From Solidesulfovibrio fructosivorans JJ] (lineage in GTDB: Bacteria > Desulfobacterota > Desulfovibrionia > Desulfovibrionales > Desulfovibrionaceae): a DNA stretch of 64,000 nucleotides. The DNA is taken from assembly GCF_000179555.1 (NCBI RefSeq), contig NZ_AECZ01000018.1, positions 30,542-94,541 on the forward strand, written 5' to 3'. Made by a program: the position numbers and the translations under genes. Below, in pieces: positions 52,567-60,242 of the stretch. The notes under the pieces were generated by a model. That model was not told where the DNA came from. It ran no database searches and saw only the letters and a list, made by a program, of their open reading frames with translations. The first letter of the stretch is position 1; the number at the start of each line of letters is the position of its first letter.

Positions 52567-53385
52567 ATGATCCGTAAAGCAACATCCCTCGTCGCGCTAC
52601 TGGCATTTATCCTGACCATCCTCACCAGTCTCATCCTCTACATCGCCCCCCAGGGACGGGTCGCCTACTGGTCGGACTGGACATTGTGGGGTCTGGACAA
52701 GACGCAATGGGGCAACCTGCACGTCAACCTGGGAACATTGTTCCTGGCCGCCCTGGCGCTGCATGCCTATTACAATTGGAAAGCCGTCACGGCCTACCTG
52801 AGCCGTGCCCACAAGCTCGTGATCGTCACTCCCGCGTCCGTCACCGCCCTGGCCATCGTGCTGATCGTGGGCCTGGGGACCTTGGCCATGTTGCCGCCCT
52901 TCTCGACCTTCCTGGCCGGAAGCGACTATTTCAAGGAACGCGCGGCGAACCTGTACGGCGAACCGCCTTACGGCCATGCCGAACTCTCCCCCCTGGCCTC
53001 GCTGGCGCCGAAAATCGGCCTGACGCCCCAGGCCGTCGTTACGGGGCTCAAAAAGGCCGGCTACGACGCGGCCGCGCCGGACGCCACGCTGCTTTCCCTG
53101 TCGCGGCGCTACGGCGTCTCGCCGCAAAAGCTCTACCAGGCCTTCGCGCCCGAAACGGGCCAGGAACTGCCGGAGCTGCCGCCGCCCGGCACCGGCAACC
53201 GCAGCCTGTCCGACCTGTGCAAGACCTACGGCCTCGACACGGCGCGCATCGTGGCCGGGCTTAAGGAACGCGGCATCGCGGCCACGCCTGACGCCACCAT
53301 CAGGGCCATCGCCGAGAAAAACGGCCAGGGTCCGCTCGAGGTCTACGCCGCCATCCGGCAGGCCGCCGTCGCAACCCGGCCGTAG
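52567..53385 (+). CDS. DUF4405 membrane protein with repeated helical tail
   Basis: 272 residues. About four hydrophobic segments: LVALLAFILTILTSLILYI, NLGTLFLAALALHAYYNWKAV (with the His/Tyr pattern of DUF4405, related to cytochrome b561-like proteins), TALAIVLIVGLGTLAML. The last half (about 155-270) is periplasmic or cytoplasmic and built from two repeats of about 45 residues: IGLTPQAVVTGLKKAG..YGVSPQKLYQAF and YGLDTARIVAGLKERG..NGQGPLEVYAAI. ATG 52567 with GGAG. Possibly a heme-linked redox membrane protein; role unknown. Confidence 0.75.
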   Translation: MIRKATSLVALLAFILTILTSLILYIAPQGRVAYWSDWTLWGLDKTQWGNLHVNLGTLFLAALALHAYYNWKAVTAYLSRAHKLVIVTPASVTALAIVLIVGLGTLAMLPPFSTFLAGSDYFKERAANLYGEPPYGHAELSPLASLAPKIGLTPQAVVTGLKKAGYDAAAPDATLLSLSRRYGVSPQKLYQAFAPETGQELPELPPPGTGNRSLSDLCKTYGLDTARIVAGLKERGIAATPDATIRAIAEKNGQGPLEVYAAIRQAAVATRP

Positions 53386-53613
53386 CGCATGACGCGCCCG
53401 GGCCGGAGCGCGTGGAGAATACGCGTGTCCGGCCCGGGACATCTCCCTCGACCGTCGGTTGCGGCCCTTGCCGACGTCACGCCTTGCTTCTATGAACTTG
53501 CCTGGGCCATACCGGCAAAGGCGACAGGATACGGCGGCAAACACGCGGCCGGACAGTGCGCCGACACTGTATCCGCCCATCGCCGCTCACCCAGGAAGCG
53601 AAGCGAGCGCGGC

Positions 53614-54147
53614 ATGATAAAGTTTTTTGTCCCGATTTTTGCTTTTGTCGTCATCATCCTTTTCTGTATCCGGCTTTTCCGCCCGAGCTTCGGCACAAAA
53701 AAAAGCGTCATCTTTCTCCTGGCTGGTGCCGGCGTCGCCTATATCCTTTCCTATGTCGCGGTATTCCTCATGTTCGTTTACATTGGCCTGTTGCATGTGG
53801 AGGCCTACAGCCCGGACGCCGCCCACTTCGACGACTCCCTCGCACGCGATACGCAGGCCTATTTTTCGGAGAGGCAAGGACGACCGGTCACGGTCCGATA
53901 CGAGTATCTCCGCCAAGGCCCCACACAGTCCGGAATAGGCTCCCCGAGGTATTACATCTGGGTGAAAATCTTCGCCGACGGCCGCGAGATCGATGCAGGC
54001 GCGGTGAAAGTCGCCGGCGTCGGCAAGGATCGATTCGAGATAACGGATTTTCTGAGCCGGGGCATGATCCTGGACGTTCCGGGACGCCTGAACGCCGTGT
54101 TCCCCAAGGCGGTATGCGAGACGATCAAGAGCCGATTGCGACTGTAG
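53614..54147 (+). CDS. Uncharacterised membrane protein
   Basis: 177 residues. Two N-terminal TM segments (KFFVPIFAFVVIILFCI and SVIFLLAGAGVAYILSYVAVFLMFVYIGLL shortened) then a soluble domain with FDDSLARDTQAYFSERQGRPVTV and YYIWVKIFADGREID. I do not recognise it. ATG 53614; SD weak. GC lower than neighbours at the start. Position between the DUF4405 gene and the helicase gives no clue. Confidence 0.6.
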   Translation: MIKFFVPIFAFVVIILFCIRLFRPSFGTKKSVIFLLAGAGVAYILSYVAVFLMFVYIGLLHVEAYSPDAAHFDDSLARDTQAYFSERQGRPVTVRYEYLRQGPTQSGIGSPRYYIWVKIFADGREIDAGAVKVAGVGKDRFEITDFLSRGMILDVPGRLNAVFPKAVCETIKSRLRL

Positions 54148-54223
54148 CGCGCCGGGCGCGCGGCATCGCGGCGTCGCGCCGCAGACGCCCCCACGGCGCT
54201 TGCCGCAGTTGGCCAATCCCTGT

Positions 54224-57200
54224 ATGCCAAAGCCCATGGAGCAGTACCTCGCCGATTTGCATATCCATTCCCGGTATTCCAGAGCCACCAGCAAGGGGCT
54301 GACCCCGTACAACCTGGCCGCCTGGGGCGAAATCAAGGGACTTACCGTGGTGGCCACCGGGGACTTCACCCACCCGGGCTGGCTCGACGAGCTCAAGGAA
54401 GCCCTGACCCCGGACGGGACCGGGCTTTTGCGCCTCAATGATCCCAAGGGACTGGCCGGACAAATACCCTGGCTGCCCGACGCGCATCCGGCCGGCCGGG
54501 TGCGCTTTTTGCTTTCGGCGGAAATAAGCTCCATCTACAAACGCGGCGGCAAGGTCCGCAAGGTCCACAACCTCGTCTACATGCCTTCCTTCGAGGCGGC
54601 CGAAAAGCTCAACGCCAAGCTGGCCAAGGTCGGCAACCTGGCTTCCGACGGCCGCCCGATCCTGGGCCTCGACAGCCGCCATCTGCTGGAGATGACCCTG
54701 GAGACCGACCCGCTGGCCTTTCTCGTGCCGGCCCATATCTGGACGCCGTGGTTTTCGCTTTTCGGCTCCAAGTCGGGCTTCGATTCGGTGGAGGAGTGCT
54801 ACGGCTCCCTGGCCAAGGAAATCTTCGCCATGGAGACCGGGCTGTCCTCGGACCCGGAGATGAACTGGACGCTCTCCGCCCTGGACCGCTTCCGGATGAT
54901 CTCCAATTCCGACGCCCACTCCGGCGAAAAGCTCGGCCGCGAATGCAACATCTTTTCCGGCGACCCGTCCTACGAGGGCATCTACCGGGCGCTACGCGGC
55001 CAGGGGCTGGGACCGAAATTTTGCGGTACTGTGGAATTCTTCCCGGAAGAGGGAAAATACCACCTCGACGGCCACCGGGAATGCGGCGTGGTCATGGAGC
55101 CGGCCGAGGCCAAGGCGCGCGGCGGCCTGTGCCCGGTGTGCGGCAAGCCCATGACGCTCGGGGTGCTGCACCGGGTGCTCGATCTGGCCGACCGCACCGA
55201 GCCCGTGCGGCCGGAGGGCATGCCCGGGTTCACGTCCCTCGTTCCCTTGGACGAGCTGGCCGGCGAGGTCATGGGCGTCGGGCCCAAGACGGCCAAGGCC
55301 CATGGGCTGGTGGCCCGGATGCTGGCCCGCTTCGGTTCGGAACTGACCGTGCTGCGCGAGGCCCCGGCCGAGGAGATCGGCCGGGTGAGCACCGCCCTGG
55401 CCGAGGCCGTCAGCCGCATGCGCCGGGGCCGGGTTCTGCGCACGCCCGGGTTCGACGGCCAATACGGCCGCATCGCGGTATTCACCCCCGAGGAGCGCCG
55501 CGAACTCAAGGTCGGCCGGTTTCTGGCCGTGCCGCCGACGCCCGACGCGGCCAAGGCCGCCCGTGAACCGGCCGCCGAGGACGATCCGCCCGCGGAACCG
55601 CCGCCCGCGCCGGGAAGCGCCGCCGCCCCGGCCCCGCCCAAGCCCTTTGACCGGGGCCTCAACCCCGCCCAGCGCGCGGCCGTGGATTCGCAGGCCCGCC
55701 ATCTGCTCGTGGTCGCCGGTCCGGGCACGGGCAAAACCCATACGCTTTTGGCCAAAATCCGGGCCTTGCTCGATACCGGCGCGCCGCCGGGCGACATCCT
55801 GGCCGTGACCTTCACCCGCCGGGCGGCCGGGGAACTTCGGGAACGGCTGGCCCGCGACGCCGGGATGGCGGAAGACGCCGCGACAGAGGCCTCGCAGGAC
55901 GCCCCCGCCCTGCCCTGGGCCGACACCCTGCACGCCCTGGCCCTTGCCGCCTGGACCGCTTCCGGCGGCCAGGAACCGGTGCTGCTCTCCGAGGACGCGT
56001 CCAGACGCCTTTTCGCCACGGTCAACCCGGAGCTGTCCGGGGCCAGGCTGCGGGCCGCCTGGCGCGAGCTGTCCCTGGCCCGGGAACGGCTCACGCCCCT
56101 TCCCCCGGCCGACACCGCCGGCCTGGGACTCTACGCCGCCCGCTACGCCCGTCAGAAATCCGACTGGAACCTGCTCGATTTTACCGATCTGCTGGAATTC
56201 TGGCTGGAAAAGCTGGTCGCCGGCAGTGAACAGCCGACCTGCGCCCATGTGCTGGTGGACGAGGTCCAGGACCTGACCCCGCTGCAACTGGCCGTGATCG
56301 CCGCCCTGGTCGGCCGCGACCGGGCCTCACTTTTCGCCATCGGCGACCCGGACCAGTCCATCTATGGATTTCGGGGCGCGGCCCCGGGCGTGCGGGCCGA
56401 GCTGCTCGCGGCCTGGCCGGATCTGGAAGTCGCTGCCCTGGCCGAGAACTACCGCTCCACCCAGCCGGTCCTGAACCTGGCCGCCGGGCTTTTCCCGGGC
56501 CGCGCGCCGCTGGTTTCGCGCTTAAGCTCCGAAACGCCCGTGGCCAGCGAGATACAACTTTTCGAGGCGCCGACCGCCGCCGGCGAGGCCGGCTGGATGG
56601 GCGAACGCATCCAGGCGCTTTTAGGCGGCACCTCGCTGACCCTGGCCCGCGATCTTTCCGCCGAGACCCTGGCCCCGGGCGACCTGGCCGTGCTGGTGCG
56701 CTTTTCCGGGCTCATCGGCCCCATCCGCAAAAGCCTCGAGCGCTTCGGCATCCCCTGCGCCGCGCCCGAGGCCGACGCCTTCTGGAACGAGCCCAGGGTA
56801 CGGCTGCTTCTGGCCGCGGCCGGACGCCTCATGGGCCTGCCCGCGCCGGCGGACGTGGAAAAGCCGCCCACCTTGCCCGACCGGGTGCTGGCCAAGGGGC
56901 CGCTCGGGCTTTCGGCCTATCTCGGCGACATCGCGCCCTTCGACCGCCTGTTCTGGCAGGGACCGGAATTCCGCGACCTGTGCCGGGCCTTCGACGCCCA
57001 TGGCGGCTGGGCCGGCCTGCTCAACCACGTGGCCACCCAGACCGAACTCGAGCTGGTGGGCAAGCGCGCCCAGAAGGTGCGCATCATGTCCCTGCACGCG
57101 GCCAAGGGTCTGGAATTCGCGGCCGTGTTTCTGCCGGCCCTGGAAGACGGCATCCTGCCCTTTGCCGGCTCGGATTTTTTAAGCGGAAAGCCCGGACATC

Positions 57201-57448
57201 TGGCCGGACAGATGGACGAGGAGGAAGAGCGGCGGCTTTTCTACGTCGGGCTCACCCGGGCCAAAAGCCGGCTCTTCCTGTCCCACGCCTTGCGCCGCGA
57301 CCTTTTCGGCCGCAGGCTCATGCTCAAGCGCTCACGATTTTTGGAGAATCTTGATCTCGGCGGGGTGCGGCGCCGGGCGCTTCGGGCGCGCACGGTCAGC
57401 CAGGTCAAGCAGTTGGGCCTTTTCGACGCGGACGCGCCTACCAGATGA
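54224..57448 (+). CDS. EndoQ-like PHP nuclease fused to UvrD/Rep-type helicase
   Basis: 1074 residues. N-terminal half (about 1-420) reads as endonuclease Q / TIGR00375: YLADLHIHSRYSRATS (PHP motif), VVATGDFTHPGW, AHIWTPWFSLFGSKSGF, SNSDAHSGEKLGRECN, a zinc site ECGVVMEPAEAK with LCPVCGKP, and a helix-hairpin end GVGPKTAKAHGLVARML. EndoQ cuts 5' of deaminated bases. After a Pro/Ala linker (about 435-475) comes a superfamily 1A helicase: GPGTGKTHTLLAKI (Walker A near 498), VTFTRRAAGELRERL, LVDEVQDLTPLQL, IGDPDQSIYGFRGA, SLHAAKGLEFAAVFLPALE and RRLFYVGLTRAKSRLFL. ATG 54224 or 54236; no SD. Likely a single-protein base-damage nuclease/helicase. Confidence 0.87.
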   Translation: MPKPMEQYLADLHIHSRYSRATSKGLTPYNLAAWGEIKGLTVVATGDFTHPGWLDELKEALTPDGTGLLRLNDPKGLAGQIPWLPDAHPAGRVRFLLSAEISSIYKRGGKVRKVHNLVYMPSFEAAEKLNAKLAKVGNLASDGRPILGLDSRHLLEMTLETDPLAFLVPAHIWTPWFSLFGSKSGFDSVEECYGSLAKEIFAMETGLSSDPEMNWTLSALDRFRMISNSDAHSGEKLGRECNIFSGDPSYEGIYRALRGQGLGPKFCGTVEFFPEEGKYHLDGHRECGVVMEPAEAKARGGLCPVCGKPMTLGVLHRVLDLADRTEPVRPEGMPGFTSLVPLDELAGEVMGVGPKTAKAHGLVARMLARFGSELTVLREAPAEEIGRVSTALAEAVSRMRRGRVLRTPGFDGQYGRIAVFTPEERRELKVGRFLAVPPTPDAAKAAREPAAEDDPPAEPPPAPGSAAAPAPPKPFDRGLNPAQRAAVDSQARHLLVVAGPGTGKTHTLLAKIRALLDTGAPPGDILAVTFTRRAAGELRERLARDAGMAEDAATEASQDAPALPWADTLHALALAAWTASGGQEPVLLSEDASRRLFATVNPELSGARLRAAWRELSLARERLTPLPPADTAGLGLYAARYARQKSDWNLLDFTDLLEFWLEKLVAGSEQPTCAHVLVDEVQDLTPLQLAVIAALVGRDRASLFAIGDPDQSIYGFRGAAPGVRAELLAAWPDLEVAALAENYRSTQPVLNLAAGLFPGRAPLVSRLSSETPVASEIQLFEAPTAAGEAGWMGERIQALLGGTSLTLARDLSAETLAPGDLAVLVRFSGLIGPIRKSLERFGIPCAAPEADAFWNEPRVRLLLAAAGRLMGLPAPADVEKPPTLPDRVLAKGPLGLSAYLGDIAPFDRLFWQGPEFRDLCRAFDAHGGWAGLLNHVATQTELELVGKRAQKVRIMSLHAAKGLEFAAVFLPALEDGILPFAGSDFLSGKPGHLAGQMDEEEERRLFYVGLTRAKSRLFLSHALRRDLFGRRLMLKRSRFLENLDLGGVRRRALRARTVSQVKQLGLFDADAPTR

Positions 57449-57581
57449 ACCGCCACAAATAGCGTTCATAGGCCCGGGACATCCGTTGGGCCGTCGGCGC
57501 ATTGACGCCGAGGTCCTGCAACCGGCAATACACGTGCAGCGGATTGAAAAAATGCTGCATGAAATTACGAATCTGTCGCAT
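57438..57581 (-). CDS. 47-residue Desulfovibrio-type small protein
   Basis: ATG 57581 with AAGGTGAT 7-9 nt upstream. Sequence MRQIRNFMQHFFNPLHVYCR then LQDLGVNAPTAQRMSRAYER, ending YLWRFIW. The FNPLHVYCRL-x-x-LG-x-x-x-x-A-x-x-x-x-x-x-YE pattern resembles short unassigned proteins I recall from Desulfovibrio genomes, but I have no search to prove it. Basic and aromatic, ending in Trp. Its stop overlaps the helicase stop by 11 nt (convergent). Confidence 0.6.
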   Translation of the reverse strand: MRQIRNFMQHFFNPLHVYCRLQDLGVNAPTAQRMSRAYERYLWRFIW

Positions 57582-57734
57582 AATACCATCACCTTGAAAC
57601 ATCGACGGAACAGACCCGCCACTGCATACGCGGCCAATCGACCAGCCGCTCACAACAACAACCGGCACTTCATACGCCCGAACTTTCGGACGCTCAAGCT
57701 TTCGCAACCTATTTTTATTATCAACCTTTCCGCC

Positions 57735-58517
57735 ATGATACAAAATTACAAGAGTCCTTTTCCCTGGCGTCTGGCGGCCCCGAGCTGCGTGTGGCCGGAA
57801 ACCGCCCTGGTCAATTGCCGACGTCTGGCCCGCACCGTGCCCGAAGTCGGCCTGTATTTGTTGGAACTCGACAGCTGCCTGGCCTACGGACCGGACGACC
57901 TGCCCCAAAAAACCTACGGTCTGGCCTACCATCTCCACCTCCCCTTCGACCTGCCCTGGGAGCGCGGCGGCACGGGCGCCTTTACGGCCATGGAGGGGCT
58001 GCTCACCAAAACAGCCCACCTCTCGCCCTGGGCCATGGTGCTCCATCCGCCCGGCAGCCTGACCGAACTCGAGGATTTCCTGGCCGCCCTGGCCGTCACC
58101 GGCCGCGACCCCGCCTCGCTACTGCTGGAAAATACCGAGCAGTCCTCGCCCGAGGAGGTGCTGGACATGGCCGAGGCCGCCGGCTGCGGCGTGTGCCTCG
58201 ATCTCGGCCACATGCTGGCCCTGGGCCAGACCTTGCCCACCGCCCGGGAGGAACTCGTCGCCCGCACGCGCATGCTCCACGTCTACTCGCCCTTCGGGGC
58301 CGAAGGCCCGCCCCCGGGCCGCAGCCACGCCCACCGCACGCTGACCTGCCTGTCGCCCGAAGGCCGCGATGTCCTCGTCTGGATGCTCGCCAACCTGCGC
58401 CCGCGCACGGTGGTGCTGGAGGTCTTCGCACCGTTTCACCTCGTGGAGAGCATGGCCGTGCTCGAAGCCCTGGCCGACGGCAAAACGCCCGATCCCGCCT
58501 GTGGGGACAAGGCGTGA
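57735..58517 (+). CDS. cbiR: Cobamide-remodelling phosphodiesterase CbiR-like (TIM-barrel)
   Basis: 260 residues, an AP-endonuclease-2-type barrel. TYGLAYHLHLPFDLPWERGG, MVLHPPGSLTELEDFLAAL, SLLLENTEQSSPEEV, CGVCLDLGHMLALGQ and RMLHVYSPFGAEG give the metal-binding His/Glu/Asp positions. The pattern and the cobU overlap fit CbiR, which hydrolyses cobamide phosphoribosyl bonds so that the lower ligand can be exchanged (known from Akkermansia). ATG 57735; SD absent. The stop overlaps the next start (GTGA). Other barrel isomerases are the alternative. Confidence 0.75.
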   Translation: MIQNYKSPFPWRLAAPSCVWPETALVNCRRLARTVPEVGLYLLELDSCLAYGPDDLPQKTYGLAYHLHLPFDLPWERGGTGAFTAMEGLLTKTAHLSPWAMVLHPPGSLTELEDFLAALAVTGRDPASLLLENTEQSSPEEVLDMAEAAGCGVCLDLGHMLALGQTLPTAREELVARTRMLHVYSPFGAEGPPPGRSHAHRTLTCLSPEGRDVLVWMLANLRPRTVVLEVFAPFHLVESMAVLEALADGKTPDPACGDKA

Positions 58518-59038
58518 TCCGGCTCCTGCTCGGCGGCGTCAAATCCGGCAAATCGGCCCTCGGCGACCGGCTGCTGCTTGCCGGCGCGACGCCCCACCGG
58601 GTGCTCGCCACCGGCCGGGCCTTGGATTTCGATTTCCGGGAGCGCATCGCCGCCCATAAAAGAGCCCGGCCAGCCTCCGTGGCCGTCATCGAGGCCGGCG
58701 AGGGAGCCATGAACGCGCTGGCCCGCGAGGCGGCGCGCGGCGGCACCGTGCTTTTGGACAGCCTGGACTTTTGGCTGTTCGCCTGCCATGACATAACTGT
58801 AATGCAACCGCTGCACGCTGCCCTTAGCCTCGGCCTGACGCCTTATACCGATCCCGCCGGGCCGGAACTCATCGTGGTGAGCACGGAAACCGGACTCGGC
58901 GGCATCGCCGCCGACGCCGCGACGCGTCGTTTCGCGGACGTCCTCGGCGCGCTCAATCAAGCCGTGGCCGCCATGGCGGCCGACGTGCGCCTCATCGTGG
59001 CCGGCTGCGCCATAACGCTCAAGGGAAACGCCGCATGA
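58514..59038 (+). CDS. cobU: Adenosylcobinamide kinase / GTP guanylyltransferase (CobU-like)
   Basis: 174 residues. P-loop LLLGGVKSGKSALGDRLLL, HRVLATGRALDFDFRERIAAHKR (the guanylylated His position), TVLLDSLDFWLFA and IVVSTETGLGGIAADAATRRFADVLGALNQAVAAMA (given in parts). The Asp/Glu of the usual SNEVG motif are changed to STETG and the usual Cys-Leu-Trp element is degenerate, but all positions are present. GTG 58514. Accepts cobinamide for nucleotide-loop assembly; goes with cbiR as a salvage pair. Overlaps the DHH gene by 4 nt. Confidence 0.85.
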   Translation: MIRLLLGGVKSGKSALGDRLLLAGATPHRVLATGRALDFDFRERIAAHKRARPASVAVIEAGEGAMNALAREAARGGTVLLDSLDFWLFACHDITVMQPLHAALSLGLTPYTDPAGPELIVVSTETGLGGIAADAATRRFADVLGALNQAVAAMAADVRLIVAGCAITLKGNAA

Positions 59039-60039
59039 GCTATTTCCGCAAATTGACCAACGAAGTGAACCGACTGACGCAGATGTTCGGGCGCGACGAC
59101 AAGTGGCTCATCGTCATAAACGCCGATCCCGACGCCATGGGCTCCGCCCTGGCCCTGCGGCGCATCATGGCGCGCCGCGTGGCCGACGTCGGCATCGCCC
59201 GGGTCAACGAGATCAAACGCCCGGACAACCTGGCCATGATGCGCTTTCTGCGCATCCCCAACGTCATGCTCACCCCGGCGGTCAAGGCGCAATACGACCA
59301 TTTCGCCATGGTCGACTCCCAGCCCACCCACCATCCGGATTTCAAGATCTGCGACTTCAGCGTCATCATCGACCACCACCCGGTCAAGCCCGAGTTTCCG
59401 GTCAAGGCCGCCTTCGCCGACATCCGGCCCGATTACGGCGCGACCAGCAGCATCATGACCGAGTATCTCTACAACATGCGCATCCGGCCGGGAAAACTGC
59501 TGGCCACGGCCCTGGTCTACGGCATCAAGACCGATACCCAAAGCTTCGAACGCCATTTCATCGAAGCCGACGTCAAGGCCTTCAGCTACCTGGCCAAGTG
59601 CGCCGACATGCAGGTCGTGCGCAAGATCATCTCCAGCGAGTACCACCGCCACTGGCTCAAGTATTTCTCCAAGGCCTTCCGCAAGATGCGCTTCGTCGGC
59701 CAGCGCGGACTCTTCGTCTACATGGACAACCTGGAAAGCCCGGACATCCTTGTCATGCTGGCGGACTTCTTCACCCGGGTGCACGGGCTCTCCTGGAACG
59801 TGCTGTGCGGAGTGATCAAAAAGCAGGTGGTGGTGATCTTCCGGGGCGACGGCATCGGGCGCAACATGGGACACGTGGCGTCCAAGGTGTTCGGCGACAT
59901 CGGCTCGGCCGGCGGACACAGAGGCGCGGCCCGGGCCGAAATCGAACTGGAAAAACTCGGCGGCAAACCCGTGGAGGAATTCCTCTACAAACGCCTGACC
60001 GGAAAAAAACTCCCGACCAAGGAAAAATGCCCGATATGA
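59035..60039 (+). CDS. DHH/DHHA1-family phosphoesterase (NrnA-like)
   Basis: 334 residues. LIVINADPDAMGSALALRRIM (first Asp motif), SVIIDHHPVKPEFP (DHH, near residue 112), DYGATSSIMTEYL, LVYGIKTDTQSFER and the C-terminal DHHA1 RGDGIGRNMGHVASKVFGDIGSAGGHRGAAR (in parts; GGH motif). Nano-RNase or phosphoesterase. ATG 59035 overlaps cobU by 4 nt, so the three genes form one transcript; a link to cobamide metabolism is not evident. Confidence 0.88.
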   Translation: MSYFRKLTNEVNRLTQMFGRDDKWLIVINADPDAMGSALALRRIMARRVADVGIARVNEIKRPDNLAMMRFLRIPNVMLTPAVKAQYDHFAMVDSQPTHHPDFKICDFSVIIDHHPVKPEFPVKAAFADIRPDYGATSSIMTEYLYNMRIRPGKLLATALVYGIKTDTQSFERHFIEADVKAFSYLAKCADMQVVRKIISSEYHRHWLKYFSKAFRKMRFVGQRGLFVYMDNLESPDILVMLADFFTRVHGLSWNVLCGVIKKQVVVIFRGDGIGRNMGHVASKVFGDIGSAGGHRGAARAEIELEKLGGKPVEEFLYKRLTGKKLPTKEKCPI

Positions 60040-60049
60040 AGGGAAAGAG

Positions 60050-60214
60050 CCGGGGGAAACCCTTTCTGAAGAAAGGGTTTCCCCCGGACCCCCATCCCAA
60101 AGACTTTTAATAGTTACAAAGGATTACCGTTACTCCATCCGTAACCGTTAGAAGTTTTTGGGAGGGGAGAGCGCGAGAGGGGAACCCTTTTTTCAAAAAG
60201 GGTTCCCCTCTCGC
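60050..60214. repeat. Paired-hairpin element 3 between convergent genes
   Basis: Type-1 hairpin CCGGGGGAAACCCTTTC / GAAAGGGTTTCCCCCGG (60050-60087), ACTTTTAATAGTTAC..CCGTAACCGTTAGAAGTTTTTG spacer (in parts), then type-2 GCGAGAGGGGAACCC-T5 / A5-GGGTTCCCCTCTCGC (60173-60214). Same order as element 1. Confidence 0.85.
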
Positions 60215-60242
60215 ACCTTCTTCACGCTTCCCTCTCTCCCCC

